Notes under the pieces: model-generated | The model's input: the letters and a program-made list of their open reading frames with translations, nothing else | Databases searched by the model: none | What the model was told of the DNA's origin: nothing | Program-made: the position numbers and the translations under genes | Shown: positions 43,345 through 52,800 of the stretch, in pieces | Layout: the number at the start of each line of letters is the position of its first letter | Position numbering within the stretch: the first letter of the stretch is position 1 | DNA from: Actinomadura rubteroloni | GTDB taxonomy: Bacteria > Actinomycetota > Actinomycetes > Streptosporangiales > Streptosporangiaceae | DNA: 64,000 nucleotides | Reading direction: 5' to 3' | Assembly (NCBI RefSeq): GCF_002911665.1 | Contig: NZ_MTBP01000001.1 | Location: forward strand, 496,001-560,000

Positions 43345-46300
43345 GCTCCCTCATTCGAGATCTTGGCGGCCAGTTCGTCGGCCGTCCACGCCTGTGCCGG
43401 ACGCACTTCCCAGCCCGCCGCCGAGTAGGCACGGTCCCGGTCGGCCGCTTCCTGGTCGTCGCCGTGGAGGACCACGCCGACCTTGGTCTCTGGCCAGGCG
43501 AGCTCCGCCTGCCAAGCGTGTTCTCCCAATTCGTAGCCCACCTCGGGGGCGATGGCACCGGTCACGGACAGTGCCCGCGCCAACTCGGCCAATCCCGTCT
43601 CCTCCGGGTCGAGCATGTCGAACACCTCCGCCCAGGCCCGATCCGGAGCGGACGCGGGCGGCTTCGGAACGGGCGTCGGCGTGGGGCGCGGCCGGGTGGG
43701 CTCCGGGTAGGGACGGGTGGTGTCGAGCTTCGCTGCACCACCCTCGTCCTCGTCATCGAGAGGAAGCAGGCTCAGCGTCCGATTGAGGCCGATTCCGCCG
43801 GCCAGCGCGAGCGCGGACGGGTCGAAGCCGTCCAGAGCGGTGAACGCGAGCTGCCCGCCGTCACCGCCGCCATAGGCGAGGAACTGCACCAGGTTGCCCC
43901 AGTAGAGCCAGGCCAGCCAGCGACGCTCGTGGCCGTCGACGTCGGCCTCGATCGTCTCGGTGCGGTCGTCCACGAGGGTGAACGCCGACCAGACGCGGGT
44001 GCGCCTATCGACGATGGTGACGACCTGACAGCCCGAGTCGTCCCTTGCCCGTACAAGGACGAGATCTCCCGACATCGCGGCCGGTAGAGGTTCGGAGCGG
44101 AGGGCGGCGTTCAGCGCGCGTCCGATCGCCCCAGGCGCGGCCTGCGTCTTCTCCGCGCCGCTCTGGGCGACCATGCCGGAGAGTCCTGCGGTGGCCCGGC
44201 GCTGCCAGCGTTCAAGATCGGGTTCGGTGAGGAATGCCATGAGGGTCTGAACGGGGCTGGTCCAGATCAGCTCGGCGAGCTCGGCGGGGTCGCCGCCGAG
44301 CTGGAGGTAGATCTGCCGTGCGGCCTGTTGGGCGTTGCCCTGGTAGGGCTGCCAGACCGGCGACTCCGGTGCGCCACCGTGCGCCCAGTCGTTGACGTCG
44401 TCCCAGGCCAGCTGGAAGACGATGCGGCCGTCCGCGCGCAGGCGGGCTCGCTTGGCCGAGTCTCCGGCCAGCCGGTTGTTGTCCGGTGCCGCGTGCCAGG
44501 TGTAGCCGTCGAGGTAGACGTCGACCTGGAGCGGCGCGGCGTCCAGACGGCGGAAGGTCACGTCGGGACGGGTGCCCTTGATGGTGTTCTGGAGGATTAC
44601 CTGCCAATGCACGACCGAACCGTCAGGGGCGGTGATGCGGAGGTCGGCGGTCCGCCGATCGTTGACGCGCCCGCCCAGGCCGAGGGAGCGTCCCGCGCCG
44701 GGTTTGGCCGCCCAGCTCTTCAGACCGGTGAGGAAGCGGGCTTCGAGCTCGCTTTCCACCTGGTCCCAAAGGGAAATGTCGTCGGTATTGGCGACAGAGT
44801 CGGTCTCCCAGTCCTGCAGCAGGTCCTGGAGCATCTCGACCGCGAGTGCCCGATCGGCCTTGTCGAACTCCGGCCCTGGGACGTGGGAGAGAAGGCAGCG
44901 GTGGCATGCCGCTTTGCCCCCCTCTTCGGCGCAGGAACAGGTCTGGACGATGTCGAGCGCTCTTTCCAGTACTTCTTTGAATCCCTCTTCCGAGGACATG
45001 CGGTGCAGGTATCCGGTGCCGCCGGGCAGCGTGTCGTGCAGCACGAGGAAGCGCCGCTGGTACCCGGTCTGTTGGTCGGGCATCGTGGCGGTCACGATGT
45101 CGAGGTGGGCGGGGTCGCCGCCGTATTTGGCGGCCACCCCCGCCATCAGCGCCGCCCGGAACGTCACCGTCCGTTCGGCGATCATCGTGGTGGCGACCGG
45201 GACGAGGATGCGCAGTGCCTCGGTACGCAGCTCATGCGCCAGCACCAGCTTCAGGTGCTCGACGTCCGAGCCGCGGCGTTGTGGGCACCACCCGCGGTGA
45301 TGACCGGGGGAGTTGTCGTAACCGGTGCCGGTTCCGGCGAACCGGCCCGCCGCCTCCGGCGGGCCGTCGGCGGTCGCACCACCGCACGTGGTGCAGACGA
45401 AGAAGGGATTGATGCGCCGCAGGTCCCCGGCGAACGCATCAGTCGGCGGCCTGTCCATCCGCGCGGCACCGAGATTGAAGTCGCGGATCATCGCGTGCCG
45501 GGTGAAATCCACTCCGAACGTCTGCTTGGTGCGCCGCCAGGAGCCCGCCGCGATCTGGTCCCGGGGGATGTCGACGGCGACCGCGGTCTCGTAATAGCGG
45601 CGCTGCCGGTCATCGTGGTCGTCGCGGATCCGTGCGTCATCACGCCGGTCTTCGGCGGTCACACGGGTGGGCACCAGGACGTTGTGCAGCGCGCTGCTGT
45701 CGCCGATCTGGGTGTTGCGGCAGCGAGGGCAGGGAGCGGTGTGCTCGGCGGCAGCGGTGGTCCTCACGTAACCGCAGTCCTGGCAGACCCGCCATTGGCG
45801 CCAGGCGGGCCGCTGCGCCGAACCGATGTCCAGTCCCGACACGGTGTGGCGGTAGCCGCGGATATAGAAGCTGTTACCGGGCGCGAGTTCGGTCAGAGCG
45901 ATCGACGCCTCGCGCGTGTACTCGCGCAGTTCACTGTGGAAGCGACGGTCACCCCGCTCGTCGCTTCCAGCGGCGTCGGAGCGCTCCTCCCACTTGAGGG
46001 TGGCCTCAAGCGCGGTGCGGCTATCGAGAAGGGAGTAGTTGGGCAGCAACCCCAGATCCACCAGTGTCTGATGCGCGTTGCCGCGTCCGATCTCCCCGAT
46101 GCGTCTCTGCACCGCCCTGCGTTCCGCCTGAAGTTCCCGCTTGCGGGCGAGCTGCTCGGCATCGGATTCGGCCATGGCGGCGATTGCGCTGTCGATGACC
46201 TCCAGCCGGGCGCGCAGGTCCGCGAGCCGGTCGTTCCAGACTCGCACCACCTGCTCGACGGTCTCTCTCAGCCCGGAGCTGGCGAAGGCGCGCAGTTCGT

Positions 46301-49300
46301 CCGCCGCCTCATCGGAGACTCGGCCGTCGAAGAGCGCGAGGAACTCTTCCACCAGTGTCCGGCCCTGTGCGAGAGCGGACTCCTGAAAGGACGCCAGCCA
46401 ACCCGAATCGCCGAACAGCGCCGATGCCAGGTTCGGTAGCGGCAGCACACCGGGAAGCCGGTCGCGCGCCGCCAGGTCCACGAGGTGTGCCGCGTACTGC
46501 CGCCGCAGGATCTCCACCGCGGAGAGATAACTGCCGGGCGGGACGATCTCTCCGGCGATCATCTGACGCGGATCGGCCAGAAAGTATTGGTCGCGCGGAT
46601 TACGGCCGACCATCGTCAGCACGAACGCGTTGCCCGACTTTCGGCCGGCGCGTCCGGATCGCTGCACATAGTTGGCGGGGCCGTGGGGCAGGGAACCGAG
46701 GATGACGGCGGACAGGTCACCGATGTCGATACCCAGCTCAAGGGTGGGTGTGCAAGAAAGCACGTTCGGATCGTTGTAACGCTTGCCCTCACGGAACGCC
46801 TGTTCGACCTGCTCACGTTGCGGCCGGGTGAGAGCGCCGGTGTGCTCGGCGGTGGTGACGCGGAACGGCTGAGTGTTGAGATACAGACGGCGGTAGTAGT
46901 CGTCCTTGTGCCGCTCGTTCCGGGCGTCCTCCGGGCGGCCGAGCACTCCAGGGCAGCGGTAGCGGGGGCAGGGGAAGCCCAACCACTGGTTCGCGTGCGC
47001 GGGGTGAACGGTCTGCTCCCAGCGGCACACCGGGCAGATGACTCCGGCGTCCACCACCTGGTCGTTCGCCAGCTTCCACACCTGGATGTGTCCGGGCAGC
47101 AGCCCATAGATCTTCGTGCTGCCGTCCCCGGCGGTACGACGCGCGATGACGTCCTCATCGACGAGGACGTCCAGCAGGCGGGCCAGGTACGGGGTGGCGT
47201 CCTCGGGTTTCAGACCGAGACAGCGCGAAGTCCAGTCGGGGTACCAGCCCTGGCGGTTCGTGATGCCGTCGAACTCGGTCCGGTCCTTGCGACCGCCGAG
47301 GACGAAACGCGGAGCGGACAGACCGCGCGGGAACGCGGGCATGCCGTCGGGACGCTGACCCCAGATCGTCCCGAAACGCTTGGCGCCGGCCTGCTCGATC
47401 CACCGATCGAGCCAGTGGTGCTTGACTCCGCCGCGCATCCGCATGCGTTCCAGCAGGCCGCGGATGTAGGCGACGTAGATTTCTCGCGAGGGGAGGCCGG
47501 TCAACGCGGCGGGACCGCGCAGTTGCAGGTCGCGGGCCAGGTCGGCGATGCGTCCGGGGTCGTCGAGGAGGACCTCGGCGGCGGCAGTGCGGGTGAGCTC
47601 CAGCGTGCGGCCCTGCCGAGAGCGCAGTCCGAACTCCATGACGGTCTGGAACGCCAGCCGTTCGCCGATCAGGTCCCAGGTCCGGGCCGACCCTTCGCTC
47701 TCACCCGCGAGGAGTTCGTCCACGTCGTCGCGGTCGTGCAGGTCGGGCGGAACGACCGAGGGCAGGTAGGACGGGTCGCTGGCCTCCTTGATGACGTTGG
47801 AGATCAGCGTGTTGAGCGGGGTCGCCGTCACGGAGTCGAGCTCGTACGCCAGCAGCGCACGCAGCGAGAAACTGTAGGACCGGTTGGAGACGAACCCGGC
47901 CCGATGCGCGGCGTCCTGCACCGAGTCGTTGAACAGCAGCGTCTTGCGCTGAGCGCCGTGGAGCTGGCCGCCGGTGAACAGCTCGGTGACGGCGACCGAG
48001 GCGAGCGCCGCCAGACCGGAACCCAGGAAGCGCGTGCCCTGATCCATGTTGCAGGCGGGGCAACGATCGTTCTCGGCGTTCTTGTTGGCCTCCCTGGAGT
48101 GGGTCAGGTTGGCCAGGACGAAGACGTCCGGCTGCTCGCCCGTCCGCACGGCTTGCAGATCTCGCGCGGGGTCGAGCGGACGCACGTGCCGGCCGTCGGC
48201 TTCGAGGACGAGGACGTCCGGGCCGGGCCGGCCGGCCGCCCGCGCCTCGACCTCGTCGTTCGTCGCGGTGATGAGGGCGCGCAGAAGCCGCTTGTCCTGG
48301 ATGCCCGCCCGGTAGATCTTCTCCGGATCGTTGATCAGGTCGTGCGGGTCGCGTTCGGGGGAGATGGCGGCCCACCCGGACCGGCCGCAATGCCGGCAGT
48401 AGACGGCGGGAAGCAGCTCACGGCCGCCGCCGGTCAGCGTCGTGTCGACGTCGATGGGCGGCGCGGCCTCCCCGTGCCAGGCGAAACCGGGCTTGGGAGC
48501 GACCGCGCGCAGCAGGCGGCTCACCGACCGGACCCACAGGTGCGTCTCGATATGGAGGAACGGGCGGGCGGGGTCGTCCGGATTGCGCGCCGTGGACAGA
48601 AGCGCGATGAACCGACTCAGCGCAGTGATCGCCTGGGTCTTCCGTTGCCGGAAGGCCGCGCCCCAGCTGTAGGCGTTGTGCTGGGGCAGGAACTCCAGGA
48701 TGCGCTCCGGGAGTTCGGGATTGCCGTCCAGGTCCTCGAACATCGCCGCCAGCACCGCCCGGGTGAGGACGTGCTGCTTGAGCACTCCACCGAGCTCGGC
48801 CTCGGACAGGCCGGTGCGCCCGGTGACGGCCTCCGCGATGCGATCCATGGCGGACGGGTCTTCGTGCGGTTCGGGGAAGGCCGCCAGTTCCTGCGGGTCG
48901 GGCAGCGGCAGGCCGTAGTCGATCGCACTGCGCGCGATGAACTCGTCGACCGTGCGCCGGTTCTCCCCGACGATCGAGTCCGCGTCGAACTCCGTCCCGA
49001 AGACGGTGGACGCGACTTCCCGGATCTTCTCGCCGTCGCCGCCCTCGCCGAGCGTGGCGCTCGTGGCCACCGGGCAGATCCGGCCGAGCGGCCTGCCGGG
49101 CTCGCTGTGGCCGGTCGCGGCTGCGAGCCGGCGGAGCAGCATCGCGACGTCGGTGCCCTGGGCGCCGTCGTAGGTGTGGAACTCGTCCACGACGATGTAG
49201 GCGAGGTCCGCGTCCTCCCACAGCGGCAGGTCGTCGGCTCGCTGAAGGAGCAGGTCGAGCATCTTGTAGTTGGTGATCAGGATGTCCGGCCGGGACCGGC

Positions 49301-49856
49301 GGATCTCCGATCGCCGCGTGAGAACCCGCGCGTACCCGGTCTCCGGGGTGTCGCCGATGTAAAGACCGGCGGTCACGTCCGCGAGGCCCGGCTGCCGCAG
49401 GTAGTTATTGAGCCGGTCGGCCTGGTCGGTGGCGAGCGCGTTCATGGGGTACAGCAGGACGGCCTTGACCCCGGCCTTCCCCAGCTTCCGCTGCCGCTGG
49501 CAGTGATCGAGGACGGGGATGAGGAAGGACTCGGTCTTACCCGAACCGGTCCCGGTCGTGATCAGCGTCGGCCGGGCGTCCTGGTTGAAGGTGCTGAGCC
49601 GCTCGAACGCCTTGGCCTGATGCGCATAGGGCGAGAACCCGGCCGGAGCCCACTCCAGCCGACTGCGCCAACCGTCGTCCGCCGGCAGGAACGGCGTCCG
49701 AATCCGCAGATAGGGACCGCGGAAGATCCCCTGTTCAGGGTGGTTGAGGAACCGCTCAAGCCCGTCACGAACCTGCTCGTCCGCGAGGGCGAACGTCGTG
49801 GTGAGGTACTGCGTGATGTTCCGCCGCACCTCATCGGCAGCCAGCGTCGGCCTCAC
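43341..49856 (-). CDS. Giant DEAD/DEAH helicase with DUF1998 and nuclease-like C-terminus (DruE/MrfA-like)
   Basis: A 2171-residue protein. The N-terminal helicase lobe has Walker A TGTGSGKT at about 101-108, YPMNALATDQADRL, DEFH at about 224-227 and ATSATLG near 265; the second lobe has TPTLELGIDIGDLSAVILG and QRSGRAGRKSG near 1035-1073. Several zinc-knuckle pairs lie between (CRHCG near 487, CPAC near 599, CPVC near 941, CQDCGY/CPRC near 1358-1379). DUF1998 covers about 1540-1660 with LHDTLPGGTGY and CSCAEEGGKAACHRCL. Beyond it, GTRPDVTF and VDVYLDGY (about 1761-1785) and ELAWPETKVGVV (about 2120) look like PD-(D/E)xK/Vsr-like nuclease segments. The length fits DruE of Druantia; DISARM splits similar domains into DrmA and DrmB. 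Confidence 0.88.
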   Translation of the reverse strand: MRPTLAADEVRRNITQYLTTTFALADEQVRDGLERFLNHPEQGIFRGPYLRIRTPFLPADDGWRSRLEWAPAGFSPYAHQAKAFERLSTFNQDARPTLITTGTGSGKTESFLIPVLDHCQRQRKLGKAGVKAVLLYPMNALATDQADRLNNYLRQPGLADVTAGLYIGDTPETGYARVLTRRSEIRRSRPDILITNYKMLDLLLQRADDLPLWEDADLAYIVVDEFHTYDGAQGTDVAMLLRRLAAATGHSEPGRPLGRICPVATSATLGEGGDGEKIREVASTVFGTEFDADSIVGENRRTVDEFIARSAIDYGLPLPDPQELAAFPEPHEDPSAMDRIAEAVTGRTGLSEAELGGVLKQHVLTRAVLAAMFEDLDGNPELPERILEFLPQHNAYSWGAAFRQRKTQAITALSRFIALLSTARNPDDPARPFLHIETHLWVRSVSRLLRAVAPKPGFAWHGEAAPPIDVDTTLTGGGRELLPAVYCRHCGRSGWAAISPERDPHDLINDPEKIYRAGIQDKRLLRALITATNDEVEARAAGRPGPDVLVLEADGRHVRPLDPARDLQAVRTGEQPDVFVLANLTHSREANKNAENDRCPACNMDQGTRFLGSGLAALASVAVTELFTGGQLHGAQRKTLLFNDSVQDAAHRAGFVSNRSYSFSLRALLAYELDSVTATPLNTLISNVIKEASDPSYLPSVVPPDLHDRDDVDELLAGESEGSARTWDLIGERLAFQTVMEFGLRSRQGRTLELTRTAAAEVLLDDPGRIADLARDLQLRGPAALTGLPSREIYVAYIRGLLERMRMRGGVKHHWLDRWIEQAGAKRFGTIWGQRPDGMPAFPRGLSAPRFVLGGRKDRTEFDGITNRQGWYPDWTSRCLGLKPEDATPYLARLLDVLVDEDVIARRTAGDGSTKIYGLLPGHIQVWKLANDQVVDAGVICPVCRWEQTVHPAHANQWLGFPCPRYRCPGVLGRPEDARNERHKDDYYRRLYLNTQPFRVTTAEHTGALTRPQREQVEQAFREGKRYNDPNVLSCTPTLELGIDIGDLSAVILGSLPHGPANYVQRSGRAGRKSGNAFVLTMVGRNPRDQYFLADPRQMIAGEIVPPGSYLSAVEILRRQYAAHLVDLAARDRLPGVLPLPNLASALFGDSGWLASFQESALAQGRTLVEEFLALFDGRVSDEAADELRAFASSGLRETVEQVVRVWNDRLADLRARLEVIDSAIAAMAESDAEQLARKRELQAERRAVQRRIGEIGRGNAHQTLVDLGLLPNYSLLDSRTALEATLKWEERSDAAGSDERGDRRFHSELREYTREASIALTELAPGNSFYIRGYRHTVSGLDIGSAQRPAWRQWRVCQDCGYVRTTAAAEHTAPCPRCRNTQIGDSSALHNVLVPTRVTAEDRRDDARIRDDHDDRQRRYYETAVAVDIPRDQIAAGSWRRTKQTFGVDFTRHAMIRDFNLGAARMDRPPTDAFAGDLRRINPFFVCTTCGGATADGPPEAAGRFAGTGTGYDNSPGHHRGWCPQRRGSDVEHLKLVLAHELRTEALRILVPVATTMIAERTVTFRAALMAGVAAKYGGDPAHLDIVTATMPDQQTGYQRRFLVLHDTLPGGTGYLHRMSSEEGFKEVLERALDIVQTCSCAEEGGKAACHRCLLSHVPGPEFDKADRALAVEMLQDLLQDWETDSVANTDDISLWDQVESELEARFLTGLKSWAAKPGAGRSLGLGGRVNDRRTADLRITAPDGSVVHWQVILQNTIKGTRPDVTFRRLDAAPLQVDVYLDGYTWHAAPDNNRLAGDSAKRARLRADGRIVFQLAWDDVNDWAHGGAPESPVWQPYQGNAQQAARQIYLQLGGDPAELAELIWTSPVQTLMAFLTEPDLERWQRRATAGLSGMVAQSGAEKTQAAPGAIGRALNAALRSEPLPAAMSGDLVLVRARDDSGCQVVTIVDRRTRVWSAFTLVDDRTETIEADVDGHERRWLAWLYWGNLVQFLAYGGGDGGQLAFTALDGFDPSALALAGGIGLNRTLSLLPLDDEDEGGAAKLDTTRPYPEPTRPRPTPTPVPKPPASAPDRAWAEVFDMLDPEETGLAELARALSVTGAIAPEVGYELGEHAWQAELAWPETKVGVVLHGDDQEAADRDRAYSAAGWEVRPAQAWTADELAAKISNEGA

Positions 49857-49884
49857 CTGACGCTCCTTCCTTCAGCGGACGAAC

Positions 49885-52800
49885 TCACGCTCTACTTCCC
49901 TCGTCAGGCGTCCAGCCCTCAGCCTTGGCCCGCTCAAGCCGCTCCGAGAAGACAGCATGCGCCTGTCGATACTCAGCCTCCCGGTCGGCCTTGTAGAACG
50001 GCCCTGTGTATCCCTGGGGGGGCGGCATTCTCCCCGGGTCGGTCAGATGTTCCATCAAGCAACTAAAAGTTTCCTTTTGCTGCTTACTCCCCCGGGCATT
50101 GAAATTCTCTGATATCCGCCTTCCGCGCGAATCGAACCACATTTCACTCTCATAAACATACATCTGTGGGTAGCGTGCACGATAGAGAGCGGTAAGGGCA
50201 TCGTTGTCAATTTCAAGCATGATGGAAACTAGGCAATCTAGTTCCACCATAGCCATACGGCGCGCCGCTTCGGTCCGGAGGGGAGTGGAAGGTGACCACG
50301 TCTCGCCGGCGAGCTGGAGTGGCGGCAGATCCATGGAATTCATCGCCCAGCAATCGGCCCTCCATTGGTCTGAGTAGACCTGTGACCAAAGTGTCGAATA
50401 GGCGTAGGTCAGGCAATTAAGGCGCAGTGTTCTTAGCAGTAGTTCCTCGATCAGCGGATGCTGCATGTCTGGGGCAGGTATTACACGCGCATCCGCCACA
50501 TCAAGGTGCCCTCTTCCGGTAACTCGGAGCATGTAGTCGATCGGAAGGGATGTCCAGAATCCAGCCACGGCGGCGGTTGCTCGATCCTGAATCATGGCCA
50601 TGGAGCGCACCCCATGGATATGGGAAGGCCCGGGGGGAATTAGCGCCGCGTAGATGCTTCGCTCAGTGTTATTGGGGATCATTTCCCGCCAGGCGAGGCG
50701 ATAGAAGTCCGTATAAGGCCTAAGGATTGTGTCCTCGCCCCGGCCCTCGCTGGTTCGTCCCAAAGGTGCGGATGCGATCCCGCCCTCAGTGACTGCCTGT
50801 CGATGATCTTCCCATTGATCTTGGGCTTGCCTGAACCGGGCGAGGTCGGTCGCGCGTTGATAGTCCGTTGACGGTATTGCGTTTGGGCTGAGCTCTTCGA
50901 GGTCTACTTGTTTGTCATTTCTTCCCGTAAAAGGCGGCTGCTTGGCGAAAGCAGTTGCAGCGCCGAACTGCGGGCCACGCATGATGACATCATGCCAATC
51001 GACTGGAAATCCGGTCTTCCACTCGATGAGACCCCTCTTTTTGGCGCCTGTTTCGTCGAAACCCGAACTAATCCTTGGATTCATATCTCCAAGTCGGCGC
51101 TTAGTGCGGGAAAGAGCGGCTATGGCCACATTTTCGGCGACCGTTACTGGATAGAGTAGCTTGGTTTCCTCGGTAGGTGCGGCTACTTCGCCAGCCAGCC
51201 TTCTCCACTCTTCCAGAGTCTGTTTATCGACCCACGTAATTCTATCGCGGTGCGGGCGAAGGTCCCAGTAGCCGTTGTGTTTGATCCCTGGGCGCTCCCC
51301 TGATCCGTCGTGATCGAATGATTCCACCAAAGGTGCCGTGTCGTAAAGCCAGCTGATGTGCGTGAACCCAACAGGGCGAGCCGTGCCATAGATCTGGATA
51401 GCGTATTCAATGTTCCAGTCGATCTCTGCGAACAAGAGTCGACGGTTCTGAAAGTGCGCATGCAGGCGCAGGTGGCGGTATGCGGCTGCACGCAATTTTC
51501 CCTCGCGCGCACCGCTAAAATGCGAGTCGGGATGTATTAGCCCAGAAATTCCACAGGGATGAAGATTGAGCCAGGTTCGAACCATAAACGCCCGGTACAG
51601 GTTAGGTCCGGAGCCGGTGAGGACTTCGTAGGTCGCTAGATTGCCGAGAAATCTCGAAACGCCTACAATGTTTGCAAATTCATGAAGAAAGAAAAGGCGA
51701 TTGTCGCTGTCGTTGAGGATTGTCCTTTTTCTGGCCTCCCATTCGCTCACCGGCGGTTTTGAAGAAAGTTCAAACCATGGTTCGATCTCCGCCATCGCGG
51801 ATGCTTCGGACCAATATGGGCGAACCCATGGCGGGTTGCCCATTTGTAGGTCAAAGCCGCCGCGCCGGAATATTTGGGCAAGCTGGAGTTCCCAGTGGAA
51901 GAAGCCCTGTTCCGTGGCGATGTCCTGGGCGGTGTCGAGCCAGGGGAAACGCTCCGACAGGCGGTCGGCGGAGTCCATGCCGGTCCACTTGGGAAGTTCG
52001 TCCTCGTAGTCCGAGAGTTCCCCCAGGCTGTCGACGTCGGAGGGGATCGAACCCGGCGGGACGTCCGCGCGGCCGAGAGCGGCTTCGGCGAAGTCGAGCC
52101 AGTCGTCCAGGTCGGCGAGCGCGATGATGCTGAGGACCGGGTCGAGAGGCCGTGACCGGTTCTTGCCGGGACGGTGGGTCGCCAGCGAACCCGTCAACGG
52201 AAGTTGCTTGGTCTCGCCGCCGAACAGCGAGTCCTGTTCCACGACGGCCGGTAGTCCGACGTCCATTGACTCGGGTGCTTCGGGTTCGGTGACTTCGATG
52301 ATGGATGACTCCGGTTCACCGAAGCGGCTGTAGGCAGCGGCGGTACCGTCCAGCAGTTCCGCCTTGTCGACGGGCCAGAACCACAGTGAGCACCAGACGT
52401 CCATGACGGTCTTGAGACGCCAGTAGGGGGTGCCGGGAGCGGTCAGGTCGGCGAGAACGGCGTCACGACTGATCGCCTCCTGCGGCTGGGGCAGGTCGTC
52501 CGCTCCCCAGACCGTGATGGGACGGCTGATCTCGCGTTCGGAGATCTGCAAGCGTTTGACGACCAGGTCCCACAGGAACTCGGCGCGTCGGGCGATCGCC
52601 TGTAGGCGCTGGACCTGGGTGAGCTTCTGGCCCTGCTTCTTCTTGGGCGATGGATCCTTCAGAAGCCGCTTGCGCCAATCGGCGAGCCGCTTGGCCTCGT
52701 CCGGAGCCAACGCCTTGGCTTCCTTCTCGCCGGCCACGGCGCCCCAGCCTGATGCGGGAAGCAGGAAGTGATGGATGCGCCCGTCAGGGACCGCGCCATC

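Noticed and set aside
46485..50066. 1193-residue plus-strand open frame opposite the giant helicase
   Set aside because: Shadow frame without any recognisable domain.
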